Assembly (NCBI RefSeq): GCF_010667615.1
Contig: NZ_VYSG01000001.1
Span: 496,001 to 560,000, forward strand
DNA: 64,000 bases
Reading direction: 5' to 3'
Source of the DNA: Bifidobacterium choloepi
GTDB lineage: Bacteria > Actinomycetota > Actinomycetes > Actinomycetales > Bifidobacteriaceae
In this document: positions 18,748 to 27,828 of the stretch, piece by piece
Numbering within the stretch: position 1 is the first letter of the stretch
How the letters are laid out: every line of letters begins with the position of its first letter
Translations under genes and position numbers: made by a program
Notes under the pieces: model-generated
What the model was told of the DNA's origin: nothing
What the model saw: only the letters and a program-made list of their open reading frames with translations
The model's database searches: none

Positions 18748-20166
18748 ATGGGACAGAAAGTACTCGTCATCGGATCCGGTGCGCGCGAACATGCGATTGC
18801 GCACACGCTACTCAAGGGCGATTCGGTCGAGGAAGTGACCGTCGCGCCCGGCAATCCGGGCATGGAAGCCGACGGCATCCGCGTCGTGCAGATCAACCCG
18901 TCGAACCAGGCGGCCATGATCGACTTCGCGCAGGCCAACGACATCGACTGGGTGTTCGTCGGCCCGGAAGTGCCGCTCATCGAGGGCATCGTCGACATGT
19001 TCGCCGACGCCGGCATTCCGGCATTCGGCCCGTCGAAGGCCGCCGCGCAGATCGAGGGTTCCAAGGACTTCGCGAAGAAACTGATGGATCGTCACGGCAT
19101 CCCGACGGCGAAGTACGCGACGTTCGCCGAACTCGAGCCGGCCGCCGAGTATGTCAGGGAACACGGCGCGCCGATCGTCGTCAAGGCCGACGGCCTGGCC
19201 GCCGGCAAGGGCGTCACCGTCGCGATGGACGTCGAGACGGCGCTTGCCGCGCTCGACGACATCTTCGTCGACCACCGCTTCGGCAACGCCGGCGCGAAGG
19301 TCGTCATCGAGGACTATCTCGAGGGCCAGGAATTTTCGCTGATGAGCTTCGTCAACGGCACCGACTTCTGGCCGATGCCGATCTCGCAGGACCACAAGCG
19401 CGCCTACGACAACGACGAAGGCCCGAACACCGGCGGCATGGGCGCCTATTCGCCGGTGCCGCAGATCGCCGACGAGACGGTCGCCGAGGCGATCGGGACG
19501 ATCGTCCGGCCGACCGTCGAGGCAATGGCGGCCGAGGGCGCGCCGTTCACCGGCATCCTGTACGCCGGACTCATCGCGACGGCCGACGGCCCGAAGGTCA
19601 TCGAGTTCAACGCCCGCTTCGGCGACCCGGAAACGGAAGTCGTGCTGCCGCGCCTCAAGAGCGACCTCGGCGCCGCGATCTGGACGATCCTGCAGTCCGG
19701 CGACGGCGTGGCGGCGCCGCAGTCGGCCGACGACATCGTGCAGACCGGCTCGTTCCCGAAGGTCGGCGCCGAACCGGTCTTCGCATGGGACACCGACGGC
19801 GCGACGATCGGCGTCGTGCTCGCGTCCGACGGCTACCCCGGCGACGTCGTCAAGGGCGCCCCGGTCCCCGATTTCGGCGATCTCGACGACGAGACGCACG
19901 TCTACTACGCCGGCGTCGGTCTCGCTCCTGACGAGAGGACCGCCAGCGACGATTCACGCGCCGCCTCCGCCGGCAACGGCGTCGCCGCTTCCGGAGGCGA
20001 GGAGGCCGCCCCGAAGCTCGTCGCGAACTCGGGCCGCGTGCTGCTCGTCGAGACGAGTGCCCCGACGATCGCCGAGGCGCAGCGCAAGATCTACGACATC
20101 CTCGACGCCGTCGACACTCCCGGCCTCTTCTACCGCCACGACATCGCCGCCAAGGCGCTGCGGTAG
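18748..20166 (+). CDS. purD: Phosphoribosylamine-glycine ligase (GAR synthetase)
   Basis: PurD ligates glycine to phosphoribosylamine. The ATG at 18748 follows GGAGAAAG by seven bases; the frame is open further upstream to 18703, but without support. It is an ATP-grasp enzyme with MGQKVLVIGSGAREHA at the N-terminus. KADGLAAGKGVTV, NTGGMGAYSPVP and EFNARFGDPETEV follow. At 472 residues it is about 45 longer than usual. The excess is a low-complexity Asp/Ser/Ala insert after GVGLAPDE (around residues 395-425), encoded near a partial ACGATTC motif. A short GGACCTCCTCTCCGGAGG hairpin separates it from purM. It ends at a palindromic terminator. Confidence 0.96.
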   Translation: MGQKVLVIGSGAREHAIAHTLLKGDSVEEVTVAPGNPGMEADGIRVVQINPSNQAAMIDFAQANDIDWVFVGPEVPLIEGIVDMFADAGIPAFGPSKAAAQIEGSKDFAKKLMDRHGIPTAKYATFAELEPAAEYVREHGAPIVVKADGLAAGKGVTVAMDVETALAALDDIFVDHRFGNAGAKVVIEDYLEGQEFSLMSFVNGTDFWPMPISQDHKRAYDNDEGPNTGGMGAYSPVPQIADETVAEAIGTIVRPTVEAMAAEGAPFTGILYAGLIATADGPKVIEFNARFGDPETEVVLPRLKSDLGAAIWTILQSGDGVAAPQSADDIVQTGSFPKVGAEPVFAWDTDGATIGVVLASDGYPGDVVKGAPVPDFGDLDDETHVYYAGVGLAPDERTASDDSRAASAGNGVAASGGEEAAPKLVANSGRVLLVETSAPTIAEAQRKIYDILDAVDTPGLFYRHDIAAKALR

Positions 20167-20197
20167 ATTCGCGCGGTGACCCATGCCCCGCCATTGC

Positions 20198-20238
20198 GAT
20201 GTCACCAGCCCGAGCCTGCAGCTCGGGCTGGTGACATC
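20198..20238. terminator. 41-bp perfect palindrome at the purD 3' end
   Basis: Arms of 18 bases (20198-20215 and 20221-20238) enclose CTGCA. Its outer bases (GATGTCACCA) resemble those of the 15196-15238 palindrome. It lies between convergent purD and the nucleoside hydrolase gene and can serve both strands. Confidence 0.75.
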
Positions 20239-20244
20239 AAACGA

Positions 20245-20273
20245 AACGATCCCCGCCATTGGCGGGGATCGTT
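20245..20273 (-). terminator. Terminator of the nucleoside hydrolase gene
   Basis: A 13-bp perfect stem (20245-20257 with 20261-20273) with an ATT loop. On the minus strand the stem is followed by TCGTTTG, a weak U-rich tail. Together with the adjacent 41-bp palindrome it forms a double terminator between convergent genes. Confidence 0.65.
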
Positions 20274-20305
20274 CATATCAGGGCCTGATCAGCTCCGGGA
20301 CTCGA

Positions 20306-21250
20306 TCAGCCGATGCGCTTGACGGCGTCGATGACGAGGTTCCAGAACTTGTCGAAGTCGAGCTTCGTCGCGACCTGGGTGTTGCACTCCTCGGCGGACG
20401 GCTCGAGACCGCGCAGGTCGGCGACCGTCATGCCGACGGTCAGGTCGCCGCGCAGCTCCACCTCGACGGGAGCGCGACGCATCTTGATGACCGACGGGTC
20501 GATCAGGTAGGCGACGGTGCACGGATCGTGGACCGGCGGATCGATGAACTCCTCGGAATCCTGATAGGACTTGCGGAAGAAGTCCATCAGCTCGCTGATG
20601 AACTTGGCGGTCGGCGTGCCGATCTCGTCGATCTTGGCCTGGACGGCCGGCGTGCACAGCGCCTGGTGCGTCAGGTCGAGGCCGATCATCGTGACGGGCC
20701 AGCCCTTCTCGGCGAACACCATGTGGGCGGCTTCCGGATCGGTCTTGACGTTGAACTCGGCGACGGCGGACCAGTTGCCGATGTTGTAGCCGCCGCCCAT
20801 CAGGACGACCTGCTTGACGCGCTCGACGATGCGCGGCTCCATGCGCATGGCCATCGCGATGTTGGTCAGCGGGCCGGTCGGGACGAGCGTGATCGTCTTC
20901 GGCGGGTTGTTCATGATCGTGTCGACGATCCAGTTGACGGCGTGGCCCTCGTCGAGCGGACGGGTCGGCACCGGCAGTTCGGCGCCGTCGAGGCCGGTCT
21001 CGCCGTGCACGTAGTCGGCGACTTCCAGCGGGTGGACCAGCGGACGGTCGCAGCCGGCATGGACCGGGATGTCGGTCGCGCCGTACTGCTCGAGGCAGGC
21101 GCGGGCGTTGTAGGTGCACTTCTCGAGCGCGGCATTGCCGCCGACCGTCGTCACGCCGATCAAGTCGATCGCCGGGTTCGCGACGGCGAGCAGCAGCGCG
21201 ACGGCGTCGTCGTGTCCCGGATCGCAGTCGAGGATAATCTTCTCTACCAT
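20306..21250 (-). CDS. Inosine-uridine-preferring nucleoside hydrolase
   Basis: It cleaves the N-glycosidic bond of ribonucleosides to free base and ribose for salvage. The ATG at 21250 has a perfect AAAGGAGG seven bases upstream, giving 314 residues. The DCDPGHDDAVALLLA motif at the N-terminus supplies the calcium-binding aspartates. VLMGGGYNIGNWS and HDPCTVAYLI match the IU-nucleoside hydrolase family. There is no signal peptide, so it acts in the cytoplasm. Much longer open frames upstream run through the repeat array and are not coding. Substrate preference among ribonucleosides cannot be read from sequence. Confidence 0.93.
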   Translation of the reverse strand: MVEKIILDCDPGHDDAVALLLAVANPAIDLIGVTTVGGNAALEKCTYNARACLEQYGATDIPVHAGCDRPLVHPLEVADYVHGETGLDGAELPVPTRPLDEGHAVNWIVDTIMNNPPKTITLVPTGPLTNIAMAMRMEPRIVERVKQVVLMGGGYNIGNWSAVAEFNVKTDPEAAHMVFAEKGWPVTMIGLDLTHQALCTPAVQAKIDEIGTPTAKFISELMDFFRKSYQDSEEFIDPPVHDPCTVAYLIDPSVIKMRRAPVEVELRGDLTVGMTVADLRGLEPSAEECNTQVATKLDFDKFWNLVIDAVKRIG

Positions 21251-21818
21251 GGTTGTCCTCCTTTGGACCTTCCCTGTTCCCTCTATATCGATGTGTATGC
21301 ATGGAACGATTCGCTCCCCGCATACCGGCCGCAATTCGCCGATTCCGGCGCGGTTCATGGGGACCGGGCCTCGTTGCCAAGGCCGTGTTGGTCCCACAAT
21401 ACCATCGTTTTCGTCTGGGAACGCCCAAAAGCTAAAACGTTTTTCCAAATTCTCGGAAAACACGCCCCTCCTTCTTGAAAAACCCGCGCCCCATCCCGCG
21501 ACTGCCGGTGTCTCCTCCGCCATCGCCAATCCGGGAACTGGAAGAAAACTGGAAAGAAGGTGCCGTCCGCTGTCCTCCCCGCGATACCTTTCTTCCAGCA
21601 CCGACAGGAAACTGGAAAAAAGATACCGCCCAAGGCCATCCTGGCGGCACCCTTCTTCCAGCACCGGCAGGAAACTGGAAAAAGATACCGCCCAAGGCCA
21701 TCCCGGCGGCACCTTTCTTCCAGCACCGACAGGAAAATGGAAGAAAGGTACCGCCCGACGGCCGTCGGACGGTACCTTTTTTCCAGCTTGCACGGGTGCT
21801 AGGCCCGTTGGGCGACCG
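21251..21818. other. 568-bp non-coding gap: promoter region and palindrome array
   Basis: The part nearest 21251 is the leader and promoter region of the nucleoside hydrolase; a TATAGA-like -10 is visible on the minus strand near 21275. It also holds GGAACGATTCGCTCC at 21304-21318, a near match to the recurrent motif. From about 21519 to 21795 lies the second 63-bp-period array. Open frames across it reflect the repeats. I see no gene. Confidence 0.7.
21519..21795. repeat. Second 47+16-bp palindrome array (three full units, two degenerate ends)
   Basis: Full units are 21582-21628, 21645-21690 (one base short) and 21707-21753. A degenerate unit ends at 21565, and a half unit begins at 21770. 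Spacers (21566-21581, 21629-21644, 21691-21706, 21754-21769) are all 16 bases. Arms are of the type GGCACCTTTCTTCCAG and CTGGAAAAAGATACCG, so this is the same family as at 7418-7653. The array follows the stop of the LtaS-like gene. Confidence 0.88.
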
Positions 21819-24131
21819 TTACATCGTGCCGGCGTTGTCGGGCAGGCTCAGGAAGTCGGTGTTCTTCAGGTAGCCCTCGCCGGCGGTGATGTCGTACTGG
21901 ATGAGCTTGTAGTCCTCGAGCATCTGCTTCGTCTCGTCGTCGAGGTCGTCGTAGGCGACCTGCTTGCCGTCCTCGTCGAGGTAGATCGTCGAGCCGGCCG
22001 GGATGCGGTCCCAGCCCTGGATCGTGTTGACGACCGGCGGCTCCATCGCGGCGACCTTCGAATGCAGCGACGTCAGGAACGCGAGGTACGGCGAGACGTT
22101 GGCGTCCATCTGCTCGGCCGCCTCGGCCATCAGGAAGTTCGGCGACGTGTAGGCGTCGTCGGCGATCTTCGTGCCCTGCTGTCCACTCGCCTTGTTCGAC
22201 CAGATGAAGTAGTCGGTCTCGTGCAGCGCGATCGAGTTCGCCGAGTCCTCGCCGGCCGTCTTGTAGATGCCGGGCAGGTGGTCGCCGTAAAAGATGACAG
22301 TGATCGGCTTGTCGATCTTGTCGAGCTCGTCGAGGAATTCCTTCGTCGCCTCGTCGGTGTAGCTCAGGCCCTTCGCGTACGTCTCGATGTTCGAGATCTC
22401 GGATTCGGACTTGCCGTCGTCGTTCGACGTCACCTCGAATTGGTTGTCCTCGTACCAGTTGTTGTACGGCATGTGGTTCTGCATCGTCATCAGCTGGATG
22501 AACTGCGAGTTGTCGGTCGACTTGACCTGGTCGAGCGTCTCCTTGTACGCCGACTCGTCGGACACGTACGGCGAGCTGTCGATCTTGTCGGTGTACTGGA
22601 TCTTGTCGGTGCCGCCGGACAGCGCGTAGAACTTCGAGAAGCCGAACTTGACGTAGTCGGTCTCGCGCGAGTACATCGACGCCTCGTACGGGTGCACGGC
22701 GATCGAGTTGTCGGCCGAGCCCCACATCTGGTTGAACGTCGGCGTCCAGCTTGCGTTCGGGATGAGCTGCTGGTACGGGCTCGTCAGCGACGAGTCGAAG
22801 TTCGCCATCGACAGGCCGGTGAGCTCCATGTACTCGAGGTTGGCGGTGCCGCCGCCGTAGCCGGACGACAGCATCTTGCCGCTCGTCGTCTCGGTCATGA
22901 TCTGCTTGATGTTCGGGATCGGGTCCTCGTTGAGCGTGACACCGGGCACGTTCTCCGGGTCGGAGAACGTCTCGGACAGGATCGCGATGACGGTCGAGTC
23001 GGTCATCGTGTTCGAGCGGCTCTCGTTGATCGTGTCGGCGACGTTCGAGTACTTCTCGGCGATTTCCTTCATCGTCTCCTCGGAGTAGTTCGCCGGCTCG
23101 TCCATGACCTTCGGGTTGATCGCGCGGATGAACGACGGCACGACGCCGTTGCGCTGGGCGTCGTACACCGAATCCCACATCGACGGGATGTCGCCGAGGC
23201 CGCGGGAGACGCCGTACGCCCACGAATCGGTCGTGCCGACGTCGACGGTGTACATCGAGACGAAGCCGGCCGGCAGCACGACGAGCAACAGGCGGATGAC
23301 GGCGCCGAGCGCCTTCGACTTGCCGGAGAAGCGGATCATCGAGCCGTGGCGGCCGTCGATGTGGTTGAGGAACACGCACAGCGCGACGAGCACCAGCATG
23401 AAGATCACCATGCCGATAATGACCCTCGCGCCGTCGTCGGGCATGAAGCTGGCGATCTCGCCGCCGTTGCCGCCGGAAATGAAGTTGAGGTCGGACGGAT
23501 AGACGGTCTCGTAGCGCACCTCGATCTTGAGGTGCTCGACGGTCGCGATGATGCAGCTGAGCACGAACATCAGCCCGGTCGCGATCCAGAAGCGGTTGAA
23601 GATCATCAGCACGGTCAGGTAGATCAGGCCGATGAGCAGCATGTTGAGCGCGAACACCCAGTTGCCGGTGCCGATCTTGCCGATCATCTCGCCGATGCCG
23701 CCGGCCGTCGAGACGAGGTCGACGCCGCTCGTCGTCTGCGTGACGCTCCACTGCAGGATGGCGAGGAAGCAGAAGTCGAAGACGACGAACAGGATGCCGT
23801 ACAGCCATCCCGGGAAGCACCAGTGGCGCTTGCCGTTCTTGCCGATGGCCCAGTGGCCGTGCCGCGAACCGTTGCCGCCGTTGCCCGCGCCGTCGCCGTG
23901 TGAATCGTCCATGCCATCACCTCCGTGCGAGCCGTTGCCGTCGATTCTCCTGATCGTCAGTTCCTCGATGTCCGGCTCGCCGGCTCGTGCCGGCGGTTGC
24001 TCCGCCGGCTGTTCCGTCGACTGTTTTTTCCCTGTCTGGTTCCCTGTCTGCGCAGTCTCCTGCGTGGCGGCCTGCGCCGCCTGCTGTTCGGCGTCGTCGA
24101 CGGCGCCGGTCCTCTCCTGGTCTTTCTGCAC
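21819..24131 (-). CDS. LtaS-like membrane sulfatase-fold phosphotransferase
   Basis: It probably adds glycerophosphate-type groups to an envelope polymer, as LTA synthases do; the exact product is unknown. GTG at 24131 follows GGAG with a 6-base gap and gives 770 residues. Residues 1-90 are a hydrophilic Gln/Glu/Gly-rich cytoplasmic segment. Four or five membrane helices follow (for example WLYGILFVVFDFCFLAILQW). A large extracellular alkaline-phosphatase-superfamily domain comes next, with AILSETFSDPENV and VIFYGDHLPGIY metal-site blocks. The usual nucleophile Thr lies in a SSGYGGGTANLEYM context (G-T-A). It is divergent from the MprF-like gene, suggesting an envelope-modification locus. Confidence 0.85.
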   Translation of the reverse strand: MQKDQERTGAVDDAEQQAAQAATQETAQTGNQTGKKQSTEQPAEQPPARAGEPDIEELTIRRIDGNGSHGGDGMDDSHGDGAGNGGNGSRHGHWAIGKNGKRHWCFPGWLYGILFVVFDFCFLAILQWSVTQTTSGVDLVSTAGGIGEMIGKIGTGNWVFALNMLLIGLIYLTVLMIFNRFWIATGLMFVLSCIIATVEHLKIEVRYETVYPSDLNFISGGNGGEIASFMPDDGARVIIGMVIFMLVLVALCVFLNHIDGRHGSMIRFSGKSKALGAVIRLLLVVLPAGFVSMYTVDVGTTDSWAYGVSRGLGDIPSMWDSVYDAQRNGVVPSFIRAINPKVMDEPANYSEETMKEIAEKYSNVADTINESRSNTMTDSTVIAILSETFSDPENVPGVTLNEDPIPNIKQIMTETTSGKMLSSGYGGGTANLEYMELTGLSMANFDSSLTSPYQQLIPNASWTPTFNQMWGSADNSIAVHPYEASMYSRETDYVKFGFSKFYALSGGTDKIQYTDKIDSSPYVSDESAYKETLDQVKSTDNSQFIQLMTMQNHMPYNNWYEDNQFEVTSNDDGKSESEISNIETYAKGLSYTDEATKEFLDELDKIDKPITVIFYGDHLPGIYKTAGEDSANSIALHETDYFIWSNKASGQQGTKIADDAYTSPNFLMAEAAEQMDANVSPYLAFLTSLHSKVAAMEPPVVNTIQGWDRIPAGSTIYLDEDGKQVAYDDLDDETKQMLEDYKLIQYDITAGEGYLKNTDFLSLPDNAGTM

Positions 24132-24521
24132 GAACTTCTCCGTAACTGGTTATGTCTTCGGGTCTTCTCGATCCCTCTTCTTCGAATCTTCTCTTCGTGG
24201 GGCGAGCGGGCACGATCGTCCCGCCGCATGTCGGCCGCATTCGGCCTGCTGTTTGGAAACACAGTAACTCTCGACATTTTTCTCCCAGAAGGCGACAACC
24301 GGCGGCGCGTGTGCCGCCGCCGGTTTGTCAAGCCGGTTTGTCAAGGTGGTCGCCGGCGTTTCAGCGAATCGACGAACCTCGCGGCGGGCCGGCACGGCGA
24401 CGGTAGGGTGGGAATCAGGTTGCCCGATTATGTACGATTCTTCCCGTTCAGCCGCCGGCGAACGCGATCGCCGCCGGCAGCGGGGATGCCGGACGGGACG
24501 CGAACGAGAGGGAGACGAGTC
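24132..24521. other. 390-bp divergent intergenic region
   Basis: It separates the LtaS-like and MprF-like genes and must hold both promoters. A repeated TTGTCAAGCCGG/TTGTCAAGG pair lies near 24325-24350, and a TGTACGATTCTTCC motif (near match to ACGAWTCGT) lies at 24432-24445. I could not identify a convincing -10/-35 pair. No gene seen. Confidence 0.5.
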
Positions 24522-27089
24522 ATGAGCCAACAACACGACCAGGCACACGGTCCGGGCGACGACGCCGGCGCGCAGCTGCTGCGCGACTTCCGCCGCTGGC
24601 GGCGCGAGCAGGCGTTCGCGCTGTGGGTGACCGGCGGCTTCATCGTCATCAACATCCTGTGGTGGCTCGTCTTCGCCGTCCAGCACAAGTCGCTGCCATA
24701 CAACGAGCTGTCCACCGACCTGGGCCACTTCGACTTCGGCAAGCTCATCCCGTCGCTGTTCCTGACGCGCGGCGTCTTCCAGCTGCTCGTCGAGGCCGCG
24801 CTGATGATGCTCATGCTGTGCCTGGCCGAGCCGATCCTCGGCGCCGTCCGCACGATCTTCACCTGCATCGTCTCCGCCGTCGCCGGCGTTTTCGTCGGCC
24901 TGCTGCTGTGCTCGGCCGTCAGCGCATTGCTGTCGACGTCGTCGACGATCTACTCGATTCCGTTCACGCTCTCCCCCGTCACGCTCGTCGTCGGCGGCCT
25001 GATGGCGGCGACGGCGTTCACCGGCCAGCTGTGGCGCCGGCGCATCCGCATCGTCGGCTACTGCGCCATCTGCGTCGTGTTGCTCTACGGTGGCAATCCC
25101 GGCGACTACTGCACGCTGATGGCCGCCGTCATCGGCCAGCTCATCGGCCGCGCGCTGGCCGGGCCGCCGCAGACCGACCAGTGGCACTGGCAGCACGCGT
25201 CGAGCTACGAGGCCCGGCACATCCTCGGCGCCGTCGGCGTCGTGCTGGCGCTCGGCCCGGTCGTCGCGACGACGTCGCGCGCGGCCGCCGGTCCGCTGAC
25301 GACGCTCGCGCTGATCATGTCGCCGTCGTCGGTCAACAGCGGAAAACTGGCCGCCTGCATGCACGGCACGCTGACGTCCGGCTGCTTCACGCAGTACGAA
25401 CTGGCCCGCGCCGCCATGCCCGGCGACGTCGTCCGCTCGCTGCTGCCGCTCGTCGTCATGCTCGTCATCGCGGTCGGCATGTACCGCGGTCGGCGCACCG
25501 CCGCGTGGTTCGCGATCATCTTCTACGGCGCCTCGGCGATCTTCACGCTGTGCTACTACCTGCTCGTGCCGTACACGCTCAACGGCTCCGTGCGGGGCTT
25601 CTCCGGCACCGCGCTGTGGAGCTGCGTCGTCAACGTCGCCGTGCCCGCCGCGTTCGCGATCGTCACGGCCGCCGAACTGCGCCACTTCTCGCTCAAGACG
25701 TCGGCGCGCGCCATGCGCTGGGGCCTGATCGTCGTCGTCGTCACGTTCGTCGCCTGCGCCGCCGTCTACCTGCTGTTCGCCGGCCTGTGCTCCTCGCAGT
25801 TCTCGCCGAGGCCGTCGTTCGCCGTCGTGCTCGCCGACCTGCCGGGCCGCTTCCTGCCGATCGGCTTCCTGACGCACACCCGGCTCGCGTTCCTGCCGAC
25901 GACGATTCTCGCGTCGATCGTCTACCAGGGCGTCGGCATCGTGTTCTGGGCCGTGCTCGTCGTCGCGTCGATCGTCTGGCTGCGCGTCGGCGACATCGAC
26001 GACGAGCACGCGCGCTCGCGCGCCGAGCAGCTCGTCGAGGCCGGCGGCGAGTCGATGAGCTTCATGACGACGTGGGAAGGCAACGACTACTGGATTTCCC
26101 ACACCGGCCGCTCCGGCGTCGCCTACCGCGTGCTCAACGGCGTGGCGCTGACGACGACCGGGCCGTTCGGCGACCCCGACGAGTGGATGGCCGATCTCGA
26201 CGACTTCTCGCGCTTCTGCAGCGAGCATTCGTGGACGCCGGTGTTCTACGCCGTCCACCAGAACGCCCGCGACCACCTGTCGTCGCTCGGCTGGCATTCG
26301 CTGCTCGTCGGCGAGGAAATGGTCATCGACCCGGCGTCGTGGAAGACGACCGGCAAGAAGTGGCAGGACATCCGCACGGCGATCAACAAGGCCAAGCGCG
26401 ACGGCATCGTCGACGAGTTCACGACGTACGACGAGTGTCCGCACTCCGTCCAACGCCAGTTCGAGGAGATTTCCGAGCAGTGGAGCGAGGGCAAGGCACT
26501 GCCGGAGATGAAGTTCACGCTCGGCGGCGTCGAGGAGCTGAAGGATCCGCGCGTCAAGGTGCTGTACGCGATCGATGCGGACGGCACGGTCCAGGGCGTC
26601 ACGAGCTGGCTGCCGACGTGGCGCGACGGCCGGATCATCGGCTGGACGCTCGATTTCATGCGCCACCGCACCGACTCGCCGAACGGCATCATGGAATTCC
26701 TCATCGCCCGCATGGCCCAGCGCATGCACGACCTGGGCGAATCGTCACCGGACGAGAAAGTCGAGTTCGTCTCGCTGTCGGCGGCGCCGCTGACCGGCCT
26801 CGACTCGTCGTCGGATGCGACGAGCGACGACGACTCGAACGTTTCCGGCACGCTGATCCTGCAGCACGCGCTCGCGCTCGTCGCCGACTTCCTCGAGCCG
26901 GAATACGGCTTCAAGTCGCTGTACAACTTCAAGAAGAAGTTCCAGCCGGCCGCCTACCCCGTCTACCTGTGCTATGCCGACCCGGCCAAGCTCGCCAACC
27001 TCGGCATCGCCGTCCTGCGCGCCTACCTGCCGAACCTGACGGTCCGCGAGACCCTCTCGATGCTCGGCAGCATGAAGTCGGACAAGTAG
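24522..27089 (+). CDS. MprF-like membrane protein with DUF2156 aminoacyl-phosphatidylglycerol transferase domain
   Basis: It likely transfers an amino acid from aminoacyl-tRNA to a membrane lipid (lysyl-PG-type), altering surface charge. The ATG at 24522 has GAGGGAG upstream, giving 855 residues. The first 480 or so residues form many membrane helices; the N-terminal third has a rhomboid-like flavour (GGNPGDYCTLMAAVIGQLIGRAL). The C-terminal soluble domain, from about residue 510, shows TTGPFGDPDEW, KKWQDIRTAINKAKRDGI and MRHRTDSPNGIMEFLI, which match DUF2156/MprF catalytic GNAT-like folds. The family annotation is firm; the amino acid is unknown. It diverges from the LtaS-like gene and ends just before the large palindrome. 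Confidence 0.85.
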   Translation: MSQQHDQAHGPGDDAGAQLLRDFRRWRREQAFALWVTGGFIVINILWWLVFAVQHKSLPYNELSTDLGHFDFGKLIPSLFLTRGVFQLLVEAALMMLMLCLAEPILGAVRTIFTCIVSAVAGVFVGLLLCSAVSALLSTSSTIYSIPFTLSPVTLVVGGLMAATAFTGQLWRRRIRIVGYCAICVVLLYGGNPGDYCTLMAAVIGQLIGRALAGPPQTDQWHWQHASSYEARHILGAVGVVLALGPVVATTSRAAAGPLTTLALIMSPSSVNSGKLAACMHGTLTSGCFTQYELARAAMPGDVVRSLLPLVVMLVIAVGMYRGRRTAAWFAIIFYGASAIFTLCYYLLVPYTLNGSVRGFSGTALWSCVVNVAVPAAFAIVTAAELRHFSLKTSARAMRWGLIVVVVTFVACAAVYLLFAGLCSSQFSPRPSFAVVLADLPGRFLPIGFLTHTRLAFLPTTILASIVYQGVGIVFWAVLVVASIVWLRVGDIDDEHARSRAEQLVEAGGESMSFMTTWEGNDYWISHTGRSGVAYRVLNGVALTTTGPFGDPDEWMADLDDFSRFCSEHSWTPVFYAVHQNARDHLSSLGWHSLLVGEEMVIDPASWKTTGKKWQDIRTAINKAKRDGIVDEFTTYDECPHSVQRQFEEISEQWSEGKALPEMKFTLGGVEELKDPRVKVLYAIDADGTVQGVTSWLPTWRDGRIIGWTLDFMRHRTDSPNGIMEFLIARMAQRMHDLGESSPDEKVEFVSLSAAPLTGLDSSSDATSDDDSNVSGTLILQHALALVADFLEPEYGFKSLYNFKKKFQPAAYPVYLCYADPAKLANLGIAVLRAYLPNLTVRETLSMLGSMKSDK

Positions 27090-27102
27090 TCGCGGGATTC
27101 TT

Positions 27103-27345
<243 letters not shown>

Positions 27346-27348
27346 GCA

Positions 27349-27795
27349 TCAGGACGCATCCGAAGCGTCGTCCTGTTTCTTGCGACAGTCGGCGCACAGC
27401 CCGAAAAGCTCGAGCGTGTGCGACTCGATCGTGAAGCCGTGGCGGTCGGCGATCGTGCGCAGCCACTGTTCGCCGGGAGGATCGATCTCGACGGTCTTGC
27501 CGCACGACGTGCAGACGAGATGGTGATGGTGCCGGCGCGGCTCGGCGCCGTCGTGGCCGTCATCGCCGTCGGCGTGGCCGGTGCCGCACAGCCGGAACAG
27601 CTGCTGGCCGTCGAGCCGCACCGTGTCCGCCTCGCCGCTGTCGGCGAGCGCGTTGAGCTGCCGGTAGACCGTCGCCAGTCCGATGTGCTCGCCGGCGTCC
27701 TCGAGTGCCTGGTGCAGCTGCTGCGCGGACACGAATTCGCCGTGCGCCCTGAGCGCCGCCACGATGGCGTCCTTCTGCCGAGTCTGTCTAGCCAT
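27349..27795 (-). CDS. Fur-family metalloregulator (Zur/FurB-like)
   Basis: A 148-residue metal-dependent repressor. The N-terminal winged helix includes VSAQQLHQALEDAGEHIGLATVYRQL, the family DNA-binding helix. The HHHHLVCTSCGKTVEI segment and the C-terminal FGLCADC give two CxxC pairs for structural zinc. The His-rich HHHH and the actinobacterial context favour a zinc-type (Zur) sensor, but Fur or PerR cannot be excluded. An Asp/His-rich insert (HADGDDGHDGAEPRRH) precedes the metal site. It lies 33 bases after purK on the same strand and could be co-transcribed. No transporter target is nearby. Confidence 0.85.
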   Translation of the reverse strand: MARQTRQKDAIVAALRAHGEFVSAQQLHQALEDAGEHIGLATVYRQLNALADSGEADTVRLDGQQLFRLCGTGHADGDDGHDGAEPRRHHHHLVCTSCGKTVEIDPPGEQWLRTIADRHGFTIESHTLELFGLCADCRKKQDDASDAS

Positions 27796-27828
27796 GGTTC
27801 CCCATAGTAGTCGACCCGGCCGCGGACG

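Noticed and set aside
23925..24521. 200-codon N-terminal extension of the MprF-like frame
   Set aside because: It overlaps the LtaS-like gene in antisense, is Arg-rich, and the ATG at 24522 has a good ribosome site.
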